From contig BNXH01000017.1 in the NCBI GenBank assembly GCA_025999435.1, forward strand, positions 1 through 34,083: a DNA stretch of 34,083 nucleotides, in the 5' to 3' direction. The position numbers were made by a program, and so were the translations under genes. Of the stretch, positions 7,261-16,201 are shown piece after piece (position 1 is the first letter of the stretch; the number at the start of each line of letters is the position of its first letter). This DNA comes from Bacteroidia bacterium. GTDB taxonomy: Bacteria > Bacteroidota > Bacteroidia > Bacteroidales > Dysgonomonadaceae. Below the pieces are notes generated by a model, which ran no database searches, was not told the origin of the DNA, and saw only the letters and a list, made by a program, of their open reading frames with translations.

Positions 7261-8865
7261 TTAGCCTTCCGCTATTACATCTGCTTTATTGGGGCCCCAA
7301 GGTTCAGGAGTAGACTCAATATCAAATATGTTGAAATAGTTGATCCCTTTCATATCCAAGAATTGATAGAATTTTCTTATTTTATCTACAAAGCCGGGAT
7401 AATTTTTCCCTTCATTATTTGTCCAGGCATCCTCCGAAATAGCAGCTAAACGAGGAAATATCATATAATAAAGCCTTTGAGTATCGGCAATGCGTTCTGT
7501 CCATGTACTCGCTTGCATACCCATTATTTGTTTTTGATTATCCTTAATAAGGTTTTCTATGCTTCCGGGGAAATTATAAACTGTCTCAAGTGTATTATAT
7601 TTGCCATCACCCCAGCGACGCCCTATCTTTTGAGTATTGTCTTGTACAAAATCGAAGTAACATGGTATCCGTGGCGTCATAATCACATCGAATCCTTTAT
7701 CTAAAGCCAGAGTCAGCTGTGCAGGTTTGTCGTGACGCCACCACATAACAACAGCTTTATCAGGTGTAATACCCGATGCGATCATTTCATCCCATCCTAT
7801 CATCTTTTTGCCTTTACTGCTAACGATATCCGCTACCCGGCGAATAAAATAATGTTCCATTCCTACTTCATCTTTCAAATCATTTTCTTTTATGAAATCC
7901 TGAATTACAGGATCGGTAAACCACACCTGATTTCCGTAATGAACTTCATCTCCGCCAATATGTATGTAAGGAGCGGGAAACAATTCGGCTATTTCGGTCA
8001 ATACATCATCCAAAAACTGATAAGTAGTTTCTTTAGCCGGATGAAATGTAAATCCTTCCCAACGACCTGTTCCTCCGCCGGAAATCTCAGGATAAGCACG
8101 GGATGCCGCAGTTGCATGTCCGGGCATGTCAATTTCAGGAATTACCATAATATGACGTTCGGCAGCATAAGCCACTATTTCTTTTATATCTTCTTGCGTA
8201 TAAAATGCCTTAGGCGCATTCCTGTCGTCCCATGTGCCTGTACTCCCTACCTCTGTCAGCTTCGGATACTTCTTTATTTCGATACGCCACGCAGGTTCAT
8301 CGGTCAGATGCATATGGAAACGGTTCATCTTTAAGTAAGCCATCACATCAAGAATTTGTTTCACAACTTCTTTCCCAAAGAAATGGCGGGAATCGTCCAA
8401 CATCAATCCACGCCATGCAAAACGAGGCGAATCATTTATTTTCATTGATGGGATAAAAAATTTACCATCCTTACTATCGATCGATTGTAATAACGTCTGT
8501 ATAGCATAAAATATTCCTTCGGGAGAACCGGCTTCGCAGATAATATTCTTAACGGCGACATCAATTTGATATTCCGAATCCTTTAACTTATCATTAATCT
8601 TTAAATAAATACGGCCACTCTCCTTCAATTTATATACCGATGCCAAAACATAACCTGTCTTAGCTTCCATACTTTTCAGTAGATAGTTTATCTCTTGTTG
8701 AATATCTTTATCCTTACAGATAACAGCCGTTTTCGTATCTAAAACGAAAAAACCTTTCCCCATTTCTGTTTTCTGCGGCTGTGGTATAATTTGAGGTTGT
8801 AAAATTTGTCCGTATGACAATGCCGCAATTAAGAAGAATAAACTTAGTGTTAAATTCCGAATCAT
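7261..8865 (-). CDS. GH20 beta-N-acetylhexosaminidase, periplasmic
   Basis: This 534-residue enzyme releases terminal beta-linked GlcNAc/GalNAc from glycans or chitin fragments. It has a signal peptide at 1-19 (LTLSLFFLIAALSYG), a GH20b N-domain at about 20-145, and the catalytic TIM barrel at about 150-500. The barrel begins RFAWRGLMLDDSRHFF and contains HMHLTDEPAWRIEIKKYP, VIPEIDMPGHATAA and the substrate-assisted catalytic pair Asp306-Glu307 in HIGGDEVHYGNQVWF. Trp motifs (MIGWDEM, MGMQASTWTE) form the GlcNAc pocket. All key residues are present and length is normal. No lipobox is present, so it is likely soluble in the periplasm. It is followed by a secreted hypothetical gene and no SusCD pair is nearby. 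Its exact substrate (chitin, mucin or peptidoglycan) is not determined by sequence. Confidence 0.92.
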   Translation of the reverse strand: MIRNLTLSLFFLIAALSYGQILQPQIIPQPQKTEMGKGFFVLDTKTAVICKDKDIQQEINYLLKSMEAKTGYVLASVYKLKESGRIYLKINDKLKDSEYQIDVAVKNIICEAGSPEGIFYAIQTLLQSIDSKDGKFFIPSMKINDSPRFAWRGLMLDDSRHFFGKEVVKQILDVMAYLKMNRFHMHLTDEPAWRIEIKKYPKLTEVGSTGTWDDRNAPKAFYTQEDIKEIVAYAAERHIMVIPEIDMPGHATAASRAYPEISGGGTGRWEGFTFHPAKETTYQFLDDVLTEIAELFPAPYIHIGGDEVHYGNQVWFTDPVIQDFIKENDLKDEVGMEHYFIRRVADIVSSKGKKMIGWDEMIASGITPDKAVVMWWRHDKPAQLTLALDKGFDVIMTPRIPCYFDFVQDNTQKIGRRWGDGKYNTLETVYNFPGSIENLIKDNQKQIMGMQASTWTERIADTQRLYYMIFPRLAAISEDAWTNNEGKNYPGFVDKIRKFYQFLDMKGINYFNIFDIESTPEPWGPNKADVIAEG

Positions 8866-8919
8866 GATGTATAGGTTAAAATATGGAAGCTAAAATTAGT
8901 CATATTTTTTCTATTATAT

Positions 8920-9071
8920 TGAAGTCGTCTGGACTTTTTATTTTTCATTTTTTTTGTCATTCTGAGGAACGAAGGATCTTCCTTTAGGAGATGTTTCACT
9001 ATCGTTCAATATGACAAAGAGGATAAAAAATGGATAAAAGTTTTATTTTGTAAAAAGTCCAGACGACTTCA
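8920..9071. repeat. 152-bp palindromic element with 21-bp perfect inverted ends
   Basis: The left arm (8920-8940, starting TGAAGTCGTCTGGACTTTTT) is the exact reverse complement of the right arm (9051-9071). Inside is a second inverted unit, TGTCATTCTGAGGAACGAAG (from about 8958) against a segment ending GTTCAATATGACA (about 9003-9015). This inner unit is a dispersed Bacteroidota intergenic palindrome I recognise. It lies between divergent genes (8865 and 9139) and has no ORF. It could be a MITE, a nested repeat, or a bidirectional terminator. No clear target duplication was found. Confidence 0.8.
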
Positions 9072-9106
9072 TTACTTATTTTAGAAGGGAAATGGGCTTT
9101 ATTTAC

Positions 9107-9114
9107 TATTTTTG
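9107..9114 (+). promoter_or_regulatory. -7 box (TATTTTTG) of the AddB-like gene
   Basis: TATTTTTG matches TAnnTTTG and is followed by an ATG at 9139, about 20 nt after the expected start point. The -33 element is weak, so confidence is moderate. Confidence 0.4.
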
Positions 9115-9138
9115 TATTGACTGATTTATCCGTATCTG

Positions 9139-12018
9139 ATGATTCCTTTTTTGCATAATGTAGCTCAGGTATACTATAAAGCCTACGGACAATCTGTGAG
9201 CCGTTTTACGTTCGTCTTTCCAAATAGAAGGGCGGGTATCTTCTTTCAGAATTATCTATCACAGATAGTCGGGCGTCCTATATTTTCTCCTGAAATACTA
9301 ACTGTAACAGACCTGTTCGAACGATTAAGCCCCTATAAAAAAGCCGATCGCATAGAAATGCTATTTCTACTATATGATATATATAAGCGAATAAGCGGAA
9401 CGACAGAGACTTTTGATGAGTTTCTATACTGGGGCGAAATGCTTTTGAATGACTTCGACGATGTAGATAAATATTTGGTTGATGCCAAACAGCTTTTCCG
9501 TAATATCCAAGACCTGAAAGAGATTGATGCCGGGTTTGATTTTCTTACAGATGAGCAAATAGAAGCTATCCGTCGTTTCTGGTCTAACTTTCTGCCTGTT
9601 GGTGAAAACGATAAGAAAAAAGATTTTCTGGAAATGTGGGAAGTTCTTTTTCAATTGTACTCTCTTTTGCGCGAACAGCTACAGAAAAAAGGTTTGGCCT
9701 ACGAAGGAATGATTTTCCGCGATGTAATAGAACGATTGTCACAGGATGAAAATCCGGAACTTCCTTTTGAGAAAATTATATTTGTAGGATTGAATGGGCA
9801 TAGCAAATCGGAAGAAAAGCTTTTAAAGTTCCTGCATAAAAAAGAGATAGCCGATTTTTATTGGGACTATTCATCACCTCTGGTGCGTGATCCCCAAAAC
9901 AAAGCTTCATTCTTTATGGATAAGAATAAAGTGCAATTTCCATCTCAACTGGCTTTATCTCCGGAGGAATTAAGCATGGAAATACCTATTATAGAAGCTA
10001 TTGGAATACCCTCTTCAGTAGGACAGGCAAAACATATATATCCTATACTGAAATCATTATTAGAGGAAAAGCATATAACACCTGAACAAGCAGTAAATAC
10101 GGCTTTGGTTCTACCTGATGAAAACCTGTTGCTACCTGCATTATACTCGGTTCCCGAAGAGATCGACAAGATAAATGTCACGATGGGATATAACCTGAGT
10201 AACAGCTCTATATCCGGATTAATGGAACATATATTTGAGTTGCAACGCAATATTCGTAAGTCGGAAAACTATACAGGCTTTTTTTACAGACCTGTACTTG
10301 CTATATTGAATCACCGGTATATAACAAATATCGCCGGAACTGAAGCCAAGAAATTGAGACAAAGTATAATACAGTATAACAAAGTTATTATATCCGTCCA
10401 AGAATTATTTATACATCCTGTATTCCGTTTAATATTTGTACCTGTTGACAAATGGGAAGACATACCCGATTATCTGAAAACGATACTTGCCACGCTGAAA
10501 ACATCGCTCTATACAAAAGAAAAAGAAGATGAGGATGTGAGTGCCCGATCTGTAGATATAGAGTCCGAATTTATAGTTGAATATTACAAGACTATAAACA
10601 AAATGGATGATGCTTTGAAGAATATATTCCCTGAAATGTCAGTTGAAACATATTTCAAATTATTGAAGAAACTGATACAGGGCATTAGCGTGCCATTTAG
10701 CGGGGAACCGTTAGCCGGATTGCAGATAATGGGAGTGCTGGAAACCCGGGCTTTGGACTTTGACAATTTGATAATCCTTTCTATGAATGAAGGGATATTT
10801 CCAATGAAGAAAGCCACCAGTTCATTTATCCCGTACAATTTAAGAAAAGGCTTTGATTTACCGACTTACGAACATCAGGACAGTATTTTTGCCTATCATT
10901 TCTACAGGATGATAAACAGGGCTAAACGTATTTACCTGTTATATGATACACGCACCGAAGGTTTGCAATCGGGAGAAGTAAGCCGTTACTTCAACCAGAT
11001 CAAGCACCTGTATGCCAACTCATTCGATATAAGAGAAAATCTGACTGTATATAAAGTTACTTCAAGTGAAAGCCTATCAATATCAATACAAAAAACGCCT
11101 CAGATACAAGAAAAGTTGAATATATTTTTGCAAGGAGGTGATAAAAGATTATCTGCCAGTGCGATAAATACATATCTGAATTGTCCGCTGCAATTCTATT
11201 TCTCAGTTGTAGAAGGAATGGCCGAAGAGGTTGAAATAGCGGAAGTAGTAGAGGCCAGTATGTTCGGTACTATTTTCCACTCGGTAATGGAGTGGCTGTA
11301 TGAACCATTAAAAGGGAAACTGGTAACAGCCGACCTCCTGCATAAAATCCGGAAAGACGATAATTTGCTGACTGAAAAGATAGAAAAATCTTTTGCGGAA
11401 AACTACTTCAAAACGGAAAAAGTAAAAAGGCTTACAGGGCAGAATTTTCTCACGGGTGAAGTTCTAAAGAAGTATGTAAGAAAAGTGCTATCTATTGATG
11501 CATGGCAGACTCCTTTTATATATATAAATTCGGAAGAACAGATAAAAGCAGATTACCCGTTACCGTCCGGAAAAGTGGTATCACTAAAAGGGTTTATTGA
11601 CCGCGTAGATGAAGTGAAGGGACGAACCCGCATTATTGACTATAAAACCGGGCGGGGTGCATTGGTGTACAAAGAGATGAAAGATCTCTTTGATAAGGAA
11701 ATGAAAAACAGGCCTAAAGCCGTCATGCAGGTATTCATGTACTCTCATCTATACATGCTCGATCATCCGGATAAAATATTAGAGCCCGGAATATATTACT
11801 TGCGAAATCTTTATGATACAAAGTTTGATCCTGATGTAATAAACAAATCAGGCAGAGAAGAAATACAAGTTACCGACTTTTCAAGATACCGGACAGAATT
11901 TAAAACACACTTTAATGCCTGTCTGGAAGAAATATTCGATCCTGCCGTACCGTTCAGTCAAACGCCTACAGGAGAAGCTTGTAAATGGTGTATTTTCACG
12001 AATATATGTAAGAAGTAG
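9139..12018 (+). CDS. AddB-like PD-(D/E)XK nuclease/helicase-family protein
   Basis: This 959-residue protein is of the AddB/RexB type, the nuclease and scanning subunit of double-strand-break repair helicase-nucleases. The N-terminal part is an inactivated UvrD-like helicase fold (FTFVFPNRRAGIFFQNYL; VMGVLETRALDFDNLIIL-like segment near 535 with SMNEGIFP). The C-terminal PD-(D/E)XK domain (about 670-959) has SASAINTYLNCPLQFYF, the RecB-family GTIFHSVMEW, and catalytic Asp834 and Lys836 in RIIDYKTG. Four cysteines, Cys682 and the C-x2-C-x5-C set Cys948/951/957, match the Fe-S cluster that staples AddB nuclease domains. No AddA partner is visible in the window. It is a single-gene unit ending at a shared inverted-repeat terminator. 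The family is confident; the complex partner is inferred. Confidence 0.88.
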   Translation: MIPFLHNVAQVYYKAYGQSVSRFTFVFPNRRAGIFFQNYLSQIVGRPIFSPEILTVTDLFERLSPYKKADRIEMLFLLYDIYKRISGTTETFDEFLYWGEMLLNDFDDVDKYLVDAKQLFRNIQDLKEIDAGFDFLTDEQIEAIRRFWSNFLPVGENDKKKDFLEMWEVLFQLYSLLREQLQKKGLAYEGMIFRDVIERLSQDENPELPFEKIIFVGLNGHSKSEEKLLKFLHKKEIADFYWDYSSPLVRDPQNKASFFMDKNKVQFPSQLALSPEELSMEIPIIEAIGIPSSVGQAKHIYPILKSLLEEKHITPEQAVNTALVLPDENLLLPALYSVPEEIDKINVTMGYNLSNSSISGLMEHIFELQRNIRKSENYTGFFYRPVLAILNHRYITNIAGTEAKKLRQSIIQYNKVIISVQELFIHPVFRLIFVPVDKWEDIPDYLKTILATLKTSLYTKEKEDEDVSARSVDIESEFIVEYYKTINKMDDALKNIFPEMSVETYFKLLKKLIQGISVPFSGEPLAGLQIMGVLETRALDFDNLIILSMNEGIFPMKKATSSFIPYNLRKGFDLPTYEHQDSIFAYHFYRMINRAKRIYLLYDTRTEGLQSGEVSRYFNQIKHLYANSFDIRENLTVYKVTSSESLSISIQKTPQIQEKLNIFLQGGDKRLSASAINTYLNCPLQFYFSVVEGMAEEVEIAEVVEASMFGTIFHSVMEWLYEPLKGKLVTADLLHKIRKDDNLLTEKIEKSFAENYFKTEKVKRLTGQNFLTGEVLKKYVRKVLSIDAWQTPFIYINSEEQIKADYPLPSGKVVSLKGFIDRVDEVKGRTRIIDYKTGRGALVYKEMKDLFDKEMKNRPKAVMQVFMYSHLYMLDHPDKILEPGIYYLRNLYDTKFDPDVINKSGREEIQVTDFSRYRTEFKTHFNACLEEIFDPAVPFSQTPTGEACKWCIFTNICKK

Positions 12019-12023
12019 AAATC

Positions 12024-12114
12024 AATTTGAAAATTAGCCAATTAGGAAATTTGAAAATGCTCCTTTTTACTTTGTAATAATTAGCACATATTCAAATTGG
12101 CTAATTTTCAAATT
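12024..12114. terminator. Long inverted repeat between convergent genes (bidirectional terminator/dispersed repeat)
   Basis: AATTTGAAAATTAGCCAATT (12024-12043) is perfectly inverted at 12095-12114, giving a 20-bp stem with a 51-nt loop. It lies between the stop of the AddB-like gene (12018) and the stop of pheS (12118). The same AATTTGAAAATTAGC word recurs at about 13660-13680, so this is a repeated sequence as well as a likely terminator for both strands. Confidence 0.7.
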
Positions 12115-12117
12115 ACT

Positions 12118-13137
12118 TTAATAAGCGCTTTCAAACTGTTCGAGGAATCGTTTGTCATTCTCGGAGAACATACGCAAATCTTTCACTCTGTATTTCAGAT
12201 TGGTAATACGTTCTATCCCCATTCCTAAGGCATAACCTGTGTACACTTTACTATCTATACCACAATTTTCCAACACATTCGGATCAACCATTCCACAACC
12301 AAGTATTTCTACCCAGCCGGTATGTTTACAGAAAGAGCAACCTTTTCCACCACAGATATTACATGAAATATCCATTTCGGCGCTAGGCTCGGTAAAAGGA
12401 AAATATGAAGGGCGCAAACGTATTTTTGTATCCGCGCCAAAAAGTTCTTTAGCTACAAACAATAATGCTTGCTTCAAATCTGCAAATGACACATCTTTGT
12501 CTATATACAATGCCTCCACCTGATGGAAGAAACAATGCGCGCGGTTCGATATGGCTTCGTTACGATAAACACGTCCCGGACAGATAATCCGTATCGGAGG
12601 TTGTTGTTGCTCCATTACTCGCGTTTGTACAGATGAAGTATGGGTACGCAGTACAATCTCAGGGCTACGGGCAATGAAGAATGTATCTTGCATATCGCGT
12701 GCCGGATGATCGTCGGCAAAGTTCAAAGAGGAAAATACATGCCAATCATCCTCTATTTCAGGGCCTTCGGCTATAGAAAAACCTAAACGGCGAAAGATGT
12801 CGCAGATTTCCTTTTTAACAATGGATATCGGATGCCGAGTACCTAATACTACCGGTGCAGACGTGCGGGTAAGATCGATTGTATCACCGGATGTCTGTAT
12901 ATTTTCAAGGGATTCTCTTAATTGATTGATCTTTTCCTGAGCTTTTTCTTTCAGTTCGTTGAGCTTCATCCCCACTTCACGTTTCTGTTCTGCAGCAACA
13001 TTGCGGAAATCGTTCATCAACTCCGATATTTCACCTTTCTTGCTCAGGTATTTTATCCGTAGCACTTCTATTTCTTCCGCTTTTTCAGCTTTCAGATTTT
13101 CTATATCTGATAGTAATTGGTTAATCTTATTTATCAT
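12118..13137 (-). CDS. pheS: Phenylalanine--tRNA ligase alpha subunit
   Basis: This 339-residue protein is the catalytic subunit of the alpha2-beta2 class II synthetase that charges tRNA-Phe. The N-terminal coiled coil (about 1-85; EEIEVLRIKYLSKKGEIS, VGMKLNELKEKAQEKINQL) binds tRNA. The catalytic core shows LGTRHPISIVKKEI, the motif 2 region (LRTHTSSVQTRVMEQQ; RVYRNEAISNRAHCFFHQVE) and motif 3 GMGIERI near the end. The PheS-specific Cys cluster CNICGGKGCSFCKHTGWVE is present. Length is normal. pheT is not adjacent, which is usual for Bacteroidota. A TATTTTTG -7 box lies 30 bp upstream. No T-box or leader peptide is evident. Confidence 0.97.
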   Translation of the reverse strand: MINKINQLLSDIENLKAEKAEEIEVLRIKYLSKKGEISELMNDFRNVAAEQKREVGMKLNELKEKAQEKINQLRESLENIQTSGDTIDLTRTSAPVVLGTRHPISIVKKEICDIFRRLGFSIAEGPEIEDDWHVFSSLNFADDHPARDMQDTFFIARSPEIVLRTHTSSVQTRVMEQQQPPIRIICPGRVYRNEAISNRAHCFFHQVEALYIDKDVSFADLKQALLFVAKELFGADTKIRLRPSYFPFTEPSAEMDISCNICGGKGCSFCKHTGWVEILGCGMVDPNVLENCGIDSKVYTGYALGMGIERITNLKYRVKDLRMFSENDKRFLEQFESAY

Positions 13138-13164
13138 GCTCTCTGTTCTTTTTCTTTAAGCATA

Positions 13165-13172
13165 CAAAAATA
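13165..13172 (-). promoter_or_regulatory. pheS: -7 box of pheS
   Basis: Minus-strand TATTTTTG (13172-13165) fits TAnnTTTG, with the pheS ATG 28 nt further on. The -33 element is not clear. Confidence 0.4.
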
Positions 13173-13213
13173 CGTTTTTATTCTTAATTTTAAGACAGAA
13201 CTATCAATAGTAT

Positions 13214-13256
13214 AGGGCAACCGCATCAAAATTTAGACCCCTACCGGAATAAACAG
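13214..13256. mobile_element. Solo ISAs1-type end (relic)
   Basis: AGGGCAACCGCATCAAAATT and the following CCGGAATAAACAGT nearly duplicate 32069-32113 and resemble the left end of the ISAs1-family element at 33852-33894 (CAGGGCAAACGCATCAAATT then CCGGAATAA). No transposase adjoins it here. It is probably the remnant of an excised or deleted copy, or a short non-autonomous derivative. Confidence 0.6.
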
Positions 13257-13628
13257 TCAACAGTCAACAGTCATCAGTCAACAACTTGTATCTCGTATCT
13301 CGTCTACTCATAACTTTTAACTAAAAAGTAACAAACCTCTACAGTTATCAGTCAACAGTAAACAACTTGTACCTTGTATCTCGTATCTCGTATCTCGTCT
13401 ACTCGTAACTTTTAACTAAAATGTAACAAACCTCTACAGTCATCAGTTATCAGTCAACAGTAAACAACTTGTACCTTGTACCTCGTATCTCGTCTACTCG
13501 TAACTTTTAACTAAAATGTAACAAACCTCTACAGTCATCAGTTATCAGTCAACAGTAAACAACTTGTACCTTGTATCTCGTATCTCGTATCTCGTCTACT
13601 CGTAACTTTTAACTAAAATGTAACAAAC
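13251..13628. repeat. Four-unit degenerate tandem array, period 81-102 bp
   Basis: Units align on AACAACTTGT at 13280, 13361, 13463 and 13558. Each contains a CAGTCAACAGT run, a TATCTCGTATCTCGTCTACT run and TAACTTTTAACTAAAA-GTAACAAACC. Unit length changes by gain or loss of 7-10-bp microrepeats (GTATCTC, AGTTATC), a slippage signature. Together with flanks it fills the 600-bp gap between pheS and the aminotransferase gene; no ORF is present. It is not a CRISPR array, since there are no constant repeats with unique spacers. Confidence 0.85.
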
Positions 13629-13639
13629 TCCACACTCAT

Positions 13640-13685
13640 TTTTTAATTTGCCAATTTGCTAATTCGCTAATTTTCAAATTAAAAA
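13640..13685 (-). terminator. AT-rich inverted repeat downstream of the aminotransferase gene
   Basis: TTTTTAATTTG (13640-13650) is inverted at 13675-13685. On the minus strand it gives a hairpin ending in a T-run, 53 bp after the aminotransferase stop. It shares the AATTTGAAAATTAGC word with 12024-12043. Confidence 0.5.
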
Positions 13686-13737
13686 TCGTATTTATAGATA
13701 AAACTAACGTATAGCTATAAAATTATCGGTCAATTAT

Positions 13738-14931
13738 TTATTTTAGTTTGGACAAAGTCTCCTTTACCCGTCTCATTGCTTCAACAATATTCTCATCAGA
13801 TGTAGCATATGAGAAGCGGATATAGTCGGGAGCTTCGAAAGCTAATCCACCTACACAAGCAACATGCCCTTCTTCCAATAAGAACATTGCCAGATCGGCA
13901 GACGTTTCTATTTTCTTGCCGTTATATGATTTACCGATGTAGTAACTGCATTCGGGAAACAGATAAAACGCACCTTCAGGTTTATTTACTTTAAATCCTT
14001 CTATCTCCGAAGCTAGTTTTACAATCAGATCGCGACGACGCATAAATGCATTACGCATATCTTCCACACATTGCTGATCTCCCAGATAAGCAGCTTCCGC
14101 CGCCTTCTGAGCGATGGATGAAGGTCCGGAAGTGTATTGCCCTTGCAATTTGTTGCATGCCGAGGCTATCCATTGCGGAGCAGCCATCCAGCCCAGACGC
14201 CACCCTGTCATCGCATAAGCTTTGGACACCCCGTTGATAATAACAACACGGTCTCTTATATTTTCAAATTGAGCAATACTTTCATGTTTACCAACATAAT
14301 TGATATGCTCATATATCTCGTCAGCAATAATAATGATATTTGGATATTTAGCTAAAACATTAGCCAAAGCCTCCAATTCCGTTTTGCTGTAAACACTTCC
14401 AGTCGGATTAGATGGAGCACAAAGAATAATCGCTCTTGTTTTTGGCGTAATAGCAGCCTCCAATTGTGCCGCAGTTATTTTAAAATCTTGTTCGATTCCC
14501 GTACGTATAACACGGCTAACCCCTTCTGCCAGTTTTACCATTTCAACATAGCTAACCCAGCATGGAGCAGGTATAATTACCTCATCACCCGGATCTACAA
14601 CGGCTAACAACGCATTGCAAACAGCCTGCTTAGCCCCGTTAGAACAAATAATTTGTTCCGGTCTGTAACTAAGTCCATTCTCATTTTCCAGTTTTTTACA
14701 AATCGCTTGCCGCAACGATAAATATCCCGGAACAGGGGTATAGAATGAAAAATTACCGTCAATGGCCTGCTTAGCGGCTTTCTTTATATGTTCAGGGGTA
14801 AAAAAGTCCGGTTCGCCAACACTAAGGTTGATCACATTGATCCCTTGAGCTTTTAACTCATTACTCTTTTGTGACATCGCAAGGGTCTCCGATGCAGCAA
14901 GATTTGCTATGCGTGCTGATACTTGTGCCAT
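13738..14931 (-). CDS. Class I aminotransferase, aspartate aminotransferase type
   Basis: This 397-residue PLP enzyme probably interconverts aspartate/2-oxoglutarate and oxaloacetate/glutamate. It shows VINLSVGEPDF near the N-terminus, a PSNPTGSVYS loop, ADEIYEHINY (the PLP-ring Asp/Tyr) and the Schiff-base lysine Lys237 in VSKAYAMTGWRLGW. The substrate-carboxylate Arg is in YIRFSYATS. I chose the ATG at 14931 (MAQVSARIAN), which gives the family N-terminus. An upstream TTG at 14979 would add 16 residues and overlap ribBA. It lies 44 bp downstream of ribBA on the same strand and is probably cotranscribed with it and with the upstream permease gene. Sequence cannot separate aspartate from other class I specificities with certainty. 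Confidence 0.9.
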   Translation of the reverse strand: MAQVSARIANLAASETLAMSQKSNELKAQGINVINLSVGEPDFFTPEHIKKAAKQAIDGNFSFYTPVPGYLSLRQAICKKLENENGLSYRPEQIICSNGAKQAVCNALLAVVDPGDEVIIPAPCWVSYVEMVKLAEGVSRVIRTGIEQDFKITAAQLEAAITPKTRAIILCAPSNPTGSVYSKTELEALANVLAKYPNIIIIADEIYEHINYVGKHESIAQFENIRDRVVIINGVSKAYAMTGWRLGWMAAPQWIASACNKLQGQYTSGPSSIAQKAAEAAYLGDQQCVEDMRNAFMRRRDLIVKLASEIEGFKVNKPEGAFYLFPECSYYIGKSYNGKKIETSADLAMFLLEEGHVACVGGLAFEAPDYIRFSYATSDENIVEAMRRVKETLSKLK

Positions 14932-14975
14932 TTCCGAAATTATTTTAATTAGTATTTTCTTTCTATCAAAAATTT

Positions 14976-16193
14976 TCAATCTACATTATGCAAGTCATGT
15001 CCCATCCGCTCTTTCTTCGTTCTCATATAGAAAGAATTATATTTGTTCAAAGTAACCTCTATCGGAACATTTTCGACTACTGTAAGTCCAAAGGACTCTA
15101 ATCCCTTTCTCTTCACAGGATTATTTGTCAAGAGTTTCATTTTCGAGATACCAAGGTCTCGTAAAATGGCAGCCCCCACTCCATAATCTCTTTCGTCGGC
15201 ACGATACCCCAAGTGCAGATTAGCATCCACAGTATCATAACCTTCCTCTTGAAGTTTATACGCCTCCATTTTAGCCATCAACCCGATTCCCCGTCCTTCC
15301 TGATTAAGATAAACGATAGCTCCTTTACCTTCCTTTTGTATCATTTCCATCGACTTGTGTAATTGTTCTCCACACTCGCAACGTTGGGAACCGAATATAT
15401 CACCGGTCATACATGATGAATGAACCCGCGCCAAGATAGGTTCATCCCTCTCCCATGTACCTTTTATCAAAGCAATATGTTCCAAGCCTGTAGACTTTTG
15501 TTTAAAAGGTATCAAATGAAAATCACCATATCGAGTTGGCATCATTACTTCTGCTCCCCTTTCTATCAACGACTCGCGTTGAAGTCTATATATTATAAGA
15601 TCGGCAACAGAAATAAGCTTTAAATTAAATTGATCTGCCATCTCCCGCAATTCGGGCAAGCGGGCCATTTCTCCATCTTCTTTTTTTATTTCGATAAGTA
15701 CTCCCGCCGGGTACATCCCCGCCAACCTGGCCAAATCGACAGCAGCTTCGGTATGTCCCACTCTGCTAAGCACTCCTTTTTCTTTTGCGCGCAATGGAAA
15801 TATATGCCCGGGACGCCCAAAATCTTCAGGTTTAGTATCTTTCTTTGTCAGCGCTAAAATTGTCTGCGCCCTATCATATGCGGATATTCCGGTTGTAACA
15901 CCATTTTTCAATAAATCGACAGACACTGTGAACGGAGTAGAATGGGACGATGTGTTGTGAGTTACCATCATAGGCAAATCCAGCTCTTCGCAACGTTCCG
16001 GGGTCAGCGGTGTACAGATAAGCCCTCTGGCATGAGTTTCCATAAAGTTGACTTTCTCCGCTGTTATAGATTCTGCCGCGATTATAAGGTCACCTTCGTT
16101 TTCGCGATCTTCATCATCCACTACAATGACAAAATTTCCTTTTCGTATTTCGTCTATAGCTTCTTCTACTGTATCTAACTTTATTTTGTTCAT
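14976..16193 (-). CDS. ribBA: Bifunctional 3,4-dihydroxy-2-butanone-4-phosphate synthase / GTP cyclohydrolase II
   Basis: This roughly 405-residue enzyme carries out both entry steps of riboflavin synthesis. The RibB half (about 1-200) has [20 protein letters not shown], the [15 protein letters not shown] loop, and [12 protein letters not shown] with [14 protein letters not shown]. The RibA half (about 205-405) has [19 protein letters not shown] with CGEQLH (three zinc Cys) and [15 protein letters not shown]. Both active sites look complete. An ATG at 16208, overlapping the stop of the upstream gene, would add five residues (MVKLY); 16193 gives the usual [13 protein letters not shown] start. 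The tight spacing suggests one transcript with the LptF/G permease upstream and the aminotransferase downstream. No FMN riboswitch is seen. Confidence 0.95.
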   Translation of the reverse strand: MNKIKLDTVEEAIDEIRKGNFVIVVDDEDRENEGDLIIAAESITAEKVNFMETHARGLICTPLTPERCEELDLPMMVTHNTSSHSTPFTVSVDLLKNGVTTGISAYDRAQTILALTKKDTKPEDFGRPGHIFPLRAKEKGVLSRVGHTEAAVDLARLAGMYPAGVLIEIKKEDGEMARLPELREMADQFNLKLISVADLIIYRLQRESLIERGAEVMMPTRYGDFHLIPFKQKSTGLEHIALIKGTWERDEPILARVHSSCMTGDIFGSQRCECGEQLHKSMEMIQKEGKGAIVYLNQEGRGIGLMAKMEAYKLQEEGYDTVDANLHLGYRADERDYGVGAAILRDLGISKMKLLTNNPVKRKGLESFGLTVVENVPIEVTLNKYNSFYMRTKKERMGHDLHNVD

Positions 16194-16201
16194 ATATAGT
16201 T

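Noticed and set aside
7732..8334. Plus-strand 200-codon ORF
   Set aside because: It is antisense to the conserved catalytic part of the GH20 gene and reads as low-complexity shadow protein.
13251..13628. CRISPR-like regular array
   Set aside because: Unit lengths vary (81, 102, 95 bp), there is no constant short repeat alternating with unique spacers, and there are no cas genes.
14932..14979. TTG start extending the aminotransferase by 16 residues
   Set aside because: It would overlap ribBA and add a sequence unlike the family; the ATG at 14931 gives the normal N-terminus.
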